Assembly: GCA_903826205.1 (NCBI GenBank)
Contig: CAIKDP010000023.1
Coordinates: forward strand, 1-38,549
Direction: 5' to 3'
DNA length: 38,549 nucleotides
Origin: Akkermansiaceae bacterium
GTDB taxonomy: Bacteria; Verrucomicrobiota; Verrucomicrobiia; Verrucomicrobiales; Akkermansiaceae
The notes beneath the pieces were generated by a model. That model was not told the DNA's origin. It worked only from the letters and a program-made list of their open reading frames with translations, and searched no databases. Made by a program: the position numbers and the translations under genes. Positions 7,135-14,123 of the stretch are shown piece by piece (position 1 is the stretch's first letter; the number at the start of each line of letters is the position of its first letter).

Positions 7135-8466
7135 ATGCGCAGCGACGTAACAATCAGCAAGGTGAAGCATCCAAGATACTCCTATCGCGTTCGCTTCCCA
7201 GGCCCGAAGGGTGAGACTCTGCAAAGCTGGTTCACCACCAAAACCAAAGCGGGGACGTTTGCGAAGGAGCGGCGGAAGGAAATCGGGCGGGAAGGCTTGG
7301 CCTTTGGCGTGATAGGCGATGGCGAGAAAGCCGCCGTTCAATTCTGGCGGACCTTTGCCGCCAGCGTGCCCGATGCGCCCCCGCCCGCCTTGCTGGCGAT
7401 CCTGCAAGACTACGCGAAGCAATGGAAAGCAAGCCGTTCAAGCGTGACCGTGGCGGCGGCAGTGGAATCCTACGAAGCCGCAAAAACCGCCGATGGGCTC
7501 CGCCCGATTTCTCTGCAAGCAATCCGCACGCGCTGCGGACGGTTCGCAAAAGATTTCGGAAACCGTCCAATTTCTTCTATCACGAAGGCGGATATTTCGG
7601 CTTGGATTCGCAATCTATCCGCCACCCGGCAACGCAAGACGGCGGCAACACCAAAGCCGAAGGCGGGCAAGACTGCCGCGCCCGTGCAAGTAGGCTTGCG
7701 GACAAGGCGCAATCACCAGCTTGCCTTGTCCGGGCTTTTCAACTTTGCCGAGGCGCAAGGATGGGTGAAGGAAATCCCACTAACCAAAAAGCAAGCGGTG
7801 AAGGTGCCCAAAAACCGCCCCGGCATTCTCCGCCCTGGTGACGTTGCCCGCCTTTTCGGTGCCTTGGAGAAAGCCGCGCCCGCCCTGATTCCGTTTTGGG
7901 GCTTGCGGTTCTTTGCCGGGATTCGCGAGCAAGAATGTTTGCGGATGGATTGGTCTATGATAGACCTCGCCGCCGGGGAACTTAACTTGCATGACACCGT
8001 GACAAAAACCGGGCAAAGCCGGACGGTGAAAATCGAACCCGCGCTTGCCGCCTTCCTAACGCCGCACAAGAAAGCAGACGGGCCGATTGTGACCCGTTCG
8101 GAAATGGCCCGCCGGTATCACTTCGCGAAGGCTACGGCCATCCTGCAAGCCGAGGATGAAGCCGCCAAGGAATCCGGGGAGGAAGTCCGCCCCTTCCCGC
8201 TGCCGATGCCTGGCAACGCCGCCCGCCATAGCTTCGCAACTTTTCACTTGATGGGCTTCCGCCATGCCGGGGAAACCGCTTTGCAGTTAGGCCACGGCGG
8301 AAGCCCGGAAATGCTTCACCGTCACTACAAGGGAATTTGCAGCGAAGCGGAAGCCTTGGCGTTTTGGGAGATTCGCCCCGCCGCTGGTCCCGCCAACGTG
8401 ATTCCGATAGACCAGCAAGCCGAAGCCGAGCCGGTGAAACCCAAGCGGAGAAAAGCCGCCCGATGA
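7135..8466 (+). CDS. int: Tyrosine-type site-specific integrase
   Basis: A 443-aa tyrosine recombinase that would integrate and excise the element at tRNA-Arg. It has an N-terminal arm-binding part (about 1-80), a core-binding SAM-like domain (about 95-205) and a catalytic domain. Catalytic residues are Arg264 (GIREQECLRMDW), Lys291 (TKTGQSR), Arg364 (NAARHSFAT), His387 (LGHGG) and Tyr398 (HRHYKG). The first His of the usual HxxR box is Asn here. The ATG at 7135 is preferred; an in-frame TTG at 7117 would add six residues. The C-terminal tail is basic. It overlaps the next gene by 4 bp (ATGA), so translation is probably coupled. Confidence 0.93.
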   Translation: MRSDVTISKVKHPRYSYRVRFPGPKGETLQSWFTTKTKAGTFAKERRKEIGREGLAFGVIGDGEKAAVQFWRTFAASVPDAPPPALLAILQDYAKQWKASRSSVTVAAAVESYEAAKTADGLRPISLQAIRTRCGRFAKDFGNRPISSITKADISAWIRNLSATRQRKTAATPKPKAGKTAAPVQVGLRTRRNHQLALSGLFNFAEAQGWVKEIPLTKKQAVKVPKNRPGILRPGDVARLFGALEKAAPALIPFWGLRFFAGIREQECLRMDWSMIDLAAGELNLHDTVTKTGQSRTVKIEPALAAFLTPHKKADGPIVTRSEMARRYHFAKATAILQAEDEAAKESGEEVRPFPLPMPGNAARHSFATFHLMGFRHAGETALQLGHGGSPEMLHRHYKGICSEAEALAFWEIRPAAGPANVIPIDQQAEAEPVKPKRRKAAR

Positions 8467-9383
8467 AACCCAAGCCCGCTGCCGCCAAGCCTAGGCGCAA
8501 CCCGCAACCGTCACGGGCGGCCCGTGTTGAACATCCGCCCGAGCTTGTCGCCTGGCTTTATGAATATCGGGCTTTCCGCTTTCCGGGCGTGGCTGGTGAA
8601 CCCGCTCCGCCCGTGCCGCTTGCCACCCTTGGGGAAATGATTCAACACCGCGCCGGGATGCTTGCGCGGCAAGAGCGGGAGCCCGTGCAAGGCCTCGCCG
8701 AAGTTTGGGCGGCGGGATTGGCTGGCGAGCTTTTGGAGTGGCTCGCCGGGCGTGCCGCCGATGGCAGCCAACACGCGCAAGCCGCTATTGTTGACCTATC
8801 AGGCAAGGCGGTTGACTGGCACTTGTGGAGTTTGGGAAAACTGCATGAAGTGACCTTGCAACGGGCACGCAAAGCCCCTGACATGCCGGGGCGGGTGAGT
8901 CGCAACCCCGAGGTTTCCGCCTATTGGCAAAAGGTCTTGAAGGCCATCCGCCAAGGCAGCGAAACGCCCGTGCCGATGCAACGCAAGCAAGGGCAAAAGG
9001 TGAGCAAGCGAGACGTTGCGGCGGGCAAGCATAGGCTTGTGGCGAGTCTCTTTGATTTCATGGCGGGCTATCAAAACTGCGGGACGGCTAAGGCCTTGGG
9101 GGTTCCATCCAATCACCCGGCCATCCCCGAGCGGGTGCGGGAGATTCTCGCATTGCCGCCACTAGGGGCGCAAACGTGGAAGGCTTGGCACAAGCTAGGC
9201 TTGAAGATCGTGAATGAATCCACGGGAGGGAATCCCGCCAACCATCCGGCTTTCAATCGCCCGCCGCTGAAAGAATTGAATCGCACTGCCGACAAGCAAG
9301 GCAAGGTGCCGATTGCAAAAGACCTGAGTTCGGCATGGTTGGCACTGGCAAGGGCGCAAAGTTCGCTTGAATCGGGGATATAA
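8463..9383 (+). CDS. Element protein of unknown function (306 aa)
   Basis: I do not recognise this protein. It starts at an ATG overlapping the integrase stop (ATGA). The first 25 residues are Lys/Pro/Ala-rich and basic. The rest is mostly helical in composition, with Trp-rich stretches (ELLEWLAG, WHLWSLGKLHE, TWKAWHKLG), and ends with KELNRTADKQGKVPIAKDLS. No signal peptide, membrane segment or catalytic motif is visible. Position between integrase and excisionase-like gene suggests a role in element maintenance or DNA binding (inference). It ends just before a strong hairpin (9388-9408). Confidence 0.8.
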   Translation: MKPKPAAAKPRRNPQPSRAARVEHPPELVAWLYEYRAFRFPGVAGEPAPPVPLATLGEMIQHRAGMLARQEREPVQGLAEVWAAGLAGELLEWLAGRAADGSQHAQAAIVDLSGKAVDWHLWSLGKLHEVTLQRARKAPDMPGRVSRNPEVSAYWQKVLKAIRQGSETPVPMQRKQGQKVSKRDVAAGKHRLVASLFDFMAGYQNCGTAKALGVPSNHPAIPERVREILALPPLGAQTWKAWHKLGLKIVNESTGGNPANHPAFNRPPLKELNRTADKQGKVPIAKDLSSAWLALARAQSSLESGI

Positions 9384-9408
9384 GCGAACCCCGCGAACTA
9401 GGCGGGGT
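9361..9408 (+). terminator. Paired hairpins between unknown gene and HTH gene
   Basis: GTTCGCTT (9361-9368) can pair with AAGCGAAC (9382-9389), and ACCCCGC (9388-9394) can pair with GCGGGGT (9402-9408). The two stems share two bases, so they compete slightly. There is no T-tract. The site could attenuate reading from integrase into the replication genes. Confidence 0.4.
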
Positions 9409-9435
9409 GCGGTGCGGTGCGCACTCTTGCGCCCT

Positions 9436-9636
9436 ATGCGAGACATTACCAACACCAAGCCAACCGTTGCCCCATTACTCAAGCGCAAGCAATTTGCCGA
9501 CGCGCTAGGCATGGCGGTGCGCACTGTGGACTATCTGATTGCCGCCGGGGAAATCCCCGTTGTGAGAATCGGCAAGGCTATCAGAATCCGGCCCGCTGCC
9601 CTGGAAAACTTCATTGCCGCCCGCGAAGGAAAATAA
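9436..9636 (+). CDS. Helix-turn-helix excisionase-like protein
   Basis: A 66-aa protein with a MerR/excisionase-type (HTH_17-like) DNA-binding domain: LLKRKQFADALGMAVRTVDY, LIAAGEIPVVRIGKAIRIRP and AALENFIAAREGK. Such proteins direct excision or repress element promoters. I chose the ATG that gives MRDITNTKPT; the longer frame upstream overlaps the preceding gene and is basic and unlike the family. The next gene starts 20 bp downstream. Whether it is Xis or a regulator cannot be told from sequence. Confidence 0.8.
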   Translation: MRDITNTKPTVAPLLKRKQFADALGMAVRTVDYLIAAGEIPVVRIGKAIRIRPAALENFIAAREGK

Positions 9637-9656
9637 GCCGTGAACTTCCTGAGATC

Positions 9657-10088
9657 ATGCAAACCGATCTTTTTGTTAGTTCATCTGAAGCTAACGCCGG
9701 GGAGTCTATCCGACCGCTTGAAGGATGGATGCAGGAAGCCTTGAAGGACTATCCGAAGTCCGACTGTGAAGCCTTGGCCCAAATTCAAAATCCCCAAGTC
9801 CGCCGGGAGTGTTTCCTTCATGTGATGGATTACCGCCGTCGCGGTGCGGCAATTGTGGCGGCGATGGCGGAAGAAACAAAAACGGCGGCAGCCTTTGGGC
9901 GGAGCGGTATCGGTGGCATTCGCCTTGCTGGTGCAATTTGGAATCATCGCGAAGGATTCGAGATAGGGAATGAAGCCGCCTGTTTCTACGTCTTGCCCCT
10001 TTCTATCCTGCATCCCGAACTTTCGCCCTTGTTAGTCTGTGAGGGGGTTCACGCGCAAGCCCTGAGAGGTGCAAAATGGAAACCATGA
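9657..10088 (+). CDS. Element protein of unknown function (143 aa)
   Basis: This 143-aa soluble protein is not recognised. It starts MQTDLFVSS, has a charged helical first half (WMQEALKDYPKSDCEALAQI, RRECFLHVMDYRRRGAAIVA) and a second half with GIGGIRLAGAIWNH and YVLPLSILHPELSPLLVCEG. Its stop overlaps the start of the primase-like gene (ATGA), which suggests coupled translation and a link to replication or its control. No signal peptide or membrane helix is seen. Confidence 0.75.
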   Translation: MQTDLFVSSSEANAGESIRPLEGWMQEALKDYPKSDCEALAQIQNPQVRRECFLHVMDYRRRGAAIVAAMAEETKTAAAFGRSGIGGIRLAGAIWNHREGFEIGNEAACFYVLPLSILHPELSPLLVCEGVHAQALRGAKWKP

Positions 10089-11191
10089 GTGAAAACCCAA
10101 CAATCCGCCGCGCCATTGCCGAGAGTCTGCTAGGCATTGCCCTTGATGCCGATGGCTTCGCCCCGTGTCCGGGCCGCCAGTTTCACAACGGCGCGACCGG
10201 GCGGCGGGATTTCCGCGTGATTCTGGAAGGACCGCCAACCGGCACTTGCTTTCACACAAGCTGCGGTGCCTTGGTTGACGAGTTCAACGCCAAGTTGCGG
10301 AGCTTGATCGGCAAGGCGGAAGCCCCAGGCGGCACGGGTGCCCCGCCGCGCCCGCCGATGCTTGGCGGCAGCGTGCCACCGATGCCGGAAGCCCCGCGCC
10401 TGCCGAAACGCCCGCCCTATGATTCCGCCAAGCTGGCAGACTTCGCGGCCCGGTGCCCCTATCCGATCACGCCGGAATGGTTGGCGGCCCGCTCCCCCGT
10501 GGCGATTCCGGCAAAGCAAGACATTGCCACGGCGGAGCTTTTCCTTACTTCTATCTATCAGCCCGGCGAACGGGTGCTTGTGTTCACCCGCGAATTTTCG
10601 CAAGGGGATTTTCTTTGGAACGCTGGCGGCGGCGGGTATCGGCTTGGAGATCGGCCCGGAGTGAAGGCGGTTCGCTCGCCACTTCCGGCGGGCGGCCCGC
10701 TTGGCGTTTGGTTCCTGGCACAACCAGTTTCCGCCAAGTGGGAAGTGAATACTAACAACCGCGCCCCGGATGGTTCGCCGAAGATGGGACGGCGGCACGG
10801 GGCTTGTGTGACGGCGTGGCGGTTCCTGGTGCTGGAATCCGATGAAGCCCCGGCGGCGGCATGGCTTCGCGCCCTGGTCATGCTGCCGCTTCCCATCGTT
10901 GCCGCCTATACTTCCGGCGGGCGGTCGATTCATGCCCTTGCCCGAGTTGACGCCAGTTCTAAAGAAACTTGGGATTTTCTCCGGGATGACCTGGTGCCGA
11001 TCCTTTGCCCGCTTGGTGCCGATCCTGCCGCAATGACGGCGGTTCGCCTAACCCGTTTGCCCGGCACGCTCCGCCACGGTTCGCGGGGTAAAGATGGCAA
11101 GGTGAACGCCTATCCTTCACCGCGCCTGCAACGGCTCCTTTATCTCAACCCGCAAGCCACCGCTTGCCCGATTCTCGACCTTCACCCCTGA
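10085..11191 (+). CDS. Primase-like replication protein (zinc finger plus AEP-like domain)
   Basis: A 368-aa protein with an N-terminal Cys/His cluster (C28PGRQFH34, C55FHTSC60), as in zinc-binding primase or replication proteins. A Pro-rich linker (about 85-115) follows. The C-terminal part shows features of archaeo-eukaryotic-type primases: FLVLESDEAP (acidic E251, D253), SGGRSIHALARV (H283) and VRLTRLPGTLRH. It would prime replication of the excised element. The start used is the ATG overlapping the previous stop (ATGA); another ATG lies nine bases upstream. It is followed after 6 bp by the SF3-like helicase, the usual primase-helicase pairing in satellites and plasmid-like elements. The family call rests on motifs only. 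Confidence 0.7.
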   Translation: MSENPTIRRAIAESLLGIALDADGFAPCPGRQFHNGATGRRDFRVILEGPPTGTCFHTSCGALVDEFNAKLRSLIGKAEAPGGTGAPPRPPMLGGSVPPMPEAPRLPKRPPYDSAKLADFAARCPYPITPEWLAARSPVAIPAKQDIATAELFLTSIYQPGERVLVFTREFSQGDFLWNAGGGGYRLGDRPGVKAVRSPLPAGGPLGVWFLAQPVSAKWEVNTNNRAPDGSPKMGRRHGACVTAWRFLVLESDEAPAAAWLRALVMLPLPIVAAYTSGGRSIHALARVDASSKETWDFLRDDLVPILCPLGADPAAMTAVRLTRLPGTLRHGSRGKDGKVNAYPSPRLQRLLYLNPQATACPILDLHP

Positions 11192-11197
11192 TTTTCC

Positions 11198-12799
11198 GTG
11201 ACAACGCCCGCAACCTCCCCAACCCCTCCGCCCGATGATTCCGGCCCTGATGCCATCCGCCGCGCCTTTGTTCCCGTTGCCGCTGCCACCGACACGCCCG
11301 CGCCTGGTGACGGTTCGCGCCTGGCGATGGTGAATCTATCACAACCGATTTCCGCCCTTGCCCGGACGGTGGGAATGATACTTCACGCCGCGCCCGTTTT
11401 TCGCTTTGGTGAATCCCTCGCCACGGTTGACGAGTCGGGGAAAATTGCGGGAATGACGGCGGAGCGGTTCACATCTTGGGTGGAAAGTTTCCTTGCCTTC
11501 ACCCGGCCCGCCAAGGATGCGCCCGCCGTGGAATCTATCGGAAAAGACCTTGCTGCAAAAATTATGGCCGCCGATCAATTCCGCGACCAACTCCGGGAAT
11601 TGAAGGCGGTTTCCGAAGTCCGTTTGCCAGTGTGGACGGGTGAGGGTGAAGCCCGCCGGGTGGAACTTGCGCCCGAGGGTTTCGACCCCGGCACGGGGCT
11701 TTTCACGGTGAACCGGATTCCCTATCAAGAAGACATGGCGGCGGATGTTGCTTGGGGGATTCTATGGGATGGCTTGAAAGAATTTCCCTTTGATCCCGAG
11801 GGGGAAACTACGGTGCATAAACGGCGGAGCTTTTCCGCACAAGTGGCGGCAATGGTTGGCGTTTTCTGTCACGCGCTATTCCCAGAGGGCACGCCGCGCC
11901 CGATGATTGTTTTCAATGCCAATCAAAGCGGCTCCGGGAAATCGCTTTTGATGCGTGTCGCCCTTGCCCCGGCTCATGGTCCGCCCGCTGAATCGGGCAA
12001 GCCCGAGACTGAAGCCGAGTTTGAAAAGGTGCTTGATAGTGCCGCCATCGCTCGCAAGCCCTTCCTGGTGCTTGACGATTGCAAAAGCATTCACTCGCAA
12101 AGCGCCAATCGCTTTGTGACTTCGCCCGTGCATGAATGCCGCTTGATGCACTCGCAACGCCTGGCGATGGTTCCCAAAGTGACCCAAGTTATAGCAACCG
12201 GGAATAGGCTTGTAATCAGTCCCGACCTTGAACGCCGTGCCCTGGTGATAGACCTCTTTGAACCGGGCGAAGCGGCGGCCCGGAGCTTTCAACGGGAGAT
12301 CACGCCGGGATGGTTGTTTGCCCCCGCCACCCGTGCCCGCTTCCTCGCCGCCCTTTGGTCATTGGTTCGCCGCTGGCGGGATGCAGGAATGCCCTTGATG
12401 AAGGAATACCGGCGGGGGAGCTTTGAAGACTGGTCCGCTTTGGTTGGCGGGATTGTGATAGCTTGCAGCCTGGCGAATCCCTTTGCCCCGCGCAAGGCGG
12501 AGAGCGGCGGCGATGAAGCGGGCCGCGCCTTGCTCCTAGTGATTGGCCTGCTTGTCGGGGAATCCGCGCTTGAACTCCCCCCGACTCTCACAACCGGGGA
12601 AATTCTCGACCGGGCCGAAGCGGACGGCGTGCTTGATTTGATTATTCCATTCGCGAAGCCCGGCGGCGAAAAGAAAGCCCTTGGGTGGAAATTGAAGGCA
12701 CTTCGCGGGCGGCACTTGCTAGACTCGCAACGCCGCCTTTTCGAGTTTGGCCGCCGGGAATTGGCGGCGGGTGCAACCTATCCGATTCGCTTCCTGTGA
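11198..12799 (+). CDS. SF3-like replicative helicase / ATPase
   Basis: A 533-aa P-loop ATPase starting at GTG, 6 bp after the primase-like gene. Walker A is NQSGSGKS (242-249), Walker B FLVLDDC (289-295), and a sensor/arginine-finger region follows: VIATGNRLVISPDLERRALV. The position of the P-loop in mid-protein and the short helicase core fit superfamily 3 or the related virulence-associated-E/DUF927-type helicases of phages and satellites. The N-terminal 40 residues are Pro/Asp/Thr-rich and disordered. With the preceding gene it forms the likely replication module. No downstream gene follows; a noncoding block begins 1 bp after the stop. Confidence 0.8.
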   Translation: MTTPATSPTPPPDDSGPDAIRRAFVPVAAATDTPAPGDGSRLAMVNLSQPISALARTVGMILHAAPVFRFGESLATVDESGKIAGMTAERFTSWVESFLAFTRPAKDAPAVESIGKDLAAKIMAADQFRDQLRELKAVSEVRLPVWTGEGEARRVELAPEGFDPGTGLFTVNRIPYQEDMAADVAWGILWDGLKEFPFDPEGETTVHKRRSFSAQVAAMVGVFCHALFPEGTPRPMIVFNANQSGSGKSLLMRVALAPAHGPPAESGKPETEAEFEKVLDSAAIARKPFLVLDDCKSIHSQSANRFVTSPVHECRLMHSQRLAMVPKVTQVIATGNRLVISPDLERRALVIDLFEPGEAAARSFQREITPGWLFAPATRARFLAALWSLVRRWRDAGMPLMKEYRRGSFEDWSALVGGIVIACSLANPFAPRKAESGGDEAGRALLLVIGLLVGESALELPPTLTTGEILDRAEADGVLDLIIPFAKPGGEKKALGWKLKALRGRHLLDSQRRLFEFGRRELAAGATYPIRFL

Positions 12800-13361
12800 C
12801 GCCCCACAAGCCCGAGCAAGCCGCGCCCGGCGTTATGTCCGCCCGCTCCGCCTCAAGCCCGCCACGGGCCGCCCCGTGCCCCTTACGGCGGGCGGGATGG
12901 TTTCCCCCACAAGGCCAGCCATGGCACTGCCACCCCTAGCAAAAAAGGAATCTTTTACCCCTGCCGCCCCGGTGGGTGTTTCCGACTCTTGTCGTTTCCG
13001 CAACGGCAATAGGGTTTTTAGGCAATGCCCTTTTGCCCTTATCGGGGCGGAAGTTGCCCCGATGCCTTCCGACCTTGCCCCGTTCAATCCCCGAACGGGC
13101 AAACGTGCCGCCCGGCGGTGCAAGAAAGGCCTTTTCCCTTTCCAAAAGGCCAGCGTGCAAGCCTTATGGAATCAAGGATTGTGGCCTTTTGGGGTTTTAA
13201 TCTTAGAATTTGAAAAGGGTGAGAGATGATCTTGCGGGGAGGGATGGCACGCCGAAGTGCATAGGGCGGGGGAATATCGGGAAGGAAAAGCCCACAATGC
13301 CACAAATCAAGCAGGCAAGCGGGTTTCAGGCATGGCCTTTTGTTTCCTTGGATGGCCTTTT
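12800..13361. other. Hairpin-rich noncoding block of the element
   Basis: I see no convincing gene here; the open frames are Pro/Arg-rich shadows. It contains perfect hairpins ATCGGGGC-N7-GCCCCGAT (13041-13063) and GGCCTTTT-N8-AAAAGGCC (13128-13151). A stem built on CGTTC...GAACG lies at about 13081-13096. GGCCTTTT recurs at 13183, 13334 and 13354, the last two 20 bp apart. The block sits directly behind the helicase gene and before the tandem array, so a replication origin or packaging region is plausible (inference). Confidence 0.5.
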
Positions 13362-13746
13362 GCCTTCACCGCGCCCGAGGTGCCCGGCGATGGCTCCGCC
13401 CTGGTGAGCGTGTCAGACTCGACCGCCCGGCCTTCACCGTGCCCGAGGTGCCCGGCGTGACGGCTCCGCCCTGGTGAGCGTGTCAGACTCGACCGCCCGG
13501 CCTTCACCGTGCCCGAGGTGCCCGGCGTGACGGCTCCGCCCTGGTGAGCGTGCCCGACTCGACCGCCCGGCCTTCACCGCGCCCGAGGTTCCCGGCGATG
13601 GCTCCGCCCTGGTGAGCGTGTCCGACTCGACCGCCCGGCCTTCACCGTGCCCGAGGTGCCCGGCGATGGCTCCGCCCTGGTGAGCGTGTCCGACTCGACC
13701 GCCCGGCCTTCACCGTGCCCGAGGTGCCCGGCGTGACGGCTCCGCT
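13362..13746 (+). repeat. Tandem array of 68/70-bp units
   Basis: Five full units and one partial unit begin at 13362, 13430, 13500, 13570, 13638 and 13706. Each starts GCCTTCACCG and ends TCGACCGCCCG. Units are 68 or 70 bp long depending on whether the middle reads GGCGATGG or GGCGTGACGG. The unit length is not a multiple of three and the frame is broken, so it is not a coding repeat. Within each unit TTCACC and GGTGA can pair. Mutations are shared between non-adjacent units, which indicates repeated unequal exchange. Location beside the element's right end and helicase suggests an iteron-like origin, a packaging signal or a recombination substrate. Confidence 0.9.
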
Positions 13747-13771
13747 AGAACTTATTTTTCTTCTGTTAGCT

Positions 13772-13793
13772 TGTAACCACTTGTAACCAAATT
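13772..13793 (+). repeat. Inner end repeat, right copy
   Basis: Exact 22-bp copy of 7075-7096 in the same orientation, with two TGTAACC motifs 10 bp apart. Probably an integrase arm-type site of the right end. Confidence 0.6.
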
Positions 13794-13796
13794 CAG

Positions 13797-13826
13797 TGCA
13801 TTTTCATGCGTTTTCTTGCGCTTTCA
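13797..13826 (+). repeat. Three tandem 10-bp arm-like repeats, right end
   Basis: TGCATTTTCA, TGCGTTTTCT and TGCGCTTTCA run in tandem, followed by a further TGCA. The 10-bp period means that the copies lie on one face of the helix, as expected for cooperative binding by integrase or an accessory factor. A counterpart lies outside the left border (6902-6931). Confidence 0.5.
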
Positions 13827-13898
13827 TGCAACCGCCGATAAATCAGGAAACCGCCTCAACCCCTTTGTTTTCAATGATTTCCCAGCGTTATGCAGGAT

Positions 13899-13970
13899 TG
13901 CCCCCGGCGTGAATCGAACACGCATTTAAGGTTTAGGAAACCTCCGTTCTATCCATTGAACTACGGGGGC
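13899..13970 (-). tRNA. tRNA-Arg (anticodon CCU)
   Basis: On the minus strand the sequence folds as a cloverleaf: acceptor GCCCCCG/CGGGGGC, D-stem GTTC/GAAC, anticodon stem GAGGT/ACCTT with loop TTCCTAA (anticodon CCU, reading AGG) and T-stem GCGTG/CACGC with loop TTCGATT. The discriminator is A and CCA is not encoded. Its 3' part is repeated at 6993-7041, so this gene is the integration site of the element. The element supplies the sequence directly downstream of the tRNA 3' end. Confidence 0.95.
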
Positions 13971-14123
13971 GCTGGGCGGCTGCCGGCGGGCCGATGGCGG
14001 ACTGTATCCGGCCCGGTGCTGGCATGCAAGCTCAAGAACCCGGGCGGACGGGAGAGCGGCGAATCCGGCTGGACTTTGGTCCAGCTCTTCAGGAATTGCC
14101 AGGGACGAGACGGTCCCTGCGCC

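Larger units (their letters stand above)
6993..13947 (+). mobile_element. tRNA-Arg-integrated compact element with primase and helicase
   Basis: The element is bounded by two copies of the 3' part of tRNA-Arg(CCU) (6993-7041 and 13899-13947; 43 of 49 positions agree by eye). It carries, all on the plus strand, a tyrosine integrase, an unknown gene, an HTH excisionase-like gene, an unknown gene, a primase-like gene and an SF3-like helicase. A noncoding block with hairpins and a 68/70-bp array follows. A 22-bp exact repeat lies just inside both ends. No capsid, portal, terminase, relaxase or obvious cargo gene is visible. Several genes overlap by ATGA, implying one transcript. The layout is that of a satellite-like or self-replicating integrative element of about 6.9 kb; whether it uses a helper is unknown. 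Confidence 0.85.

Noticed and set aside
10085-12799. Retron, DGR or CRISPR-linked defence system in the element
   Set aside because: No reverse transcriptase, Cas or nuclease motif is visible; the genes fit replication and integration functions.
12747-13229. 160-codon plus-strand frame after the helicase gene
   Set aside because: It starts inside the helicase gene, is Pro/Arg-rich and crosses perfect hairpins; no family resemblance.
13210-13460. Small proteins overlapping the tandem array
   Set aside because: The 68/70-bp period shifts frame at each unit, so the repeats are not translated as one protein.
13362-13746. CRISPR array
   Set aside because: The units are contiguous 68/70-bp repeats with no unique spacers, and no cas gene is present.
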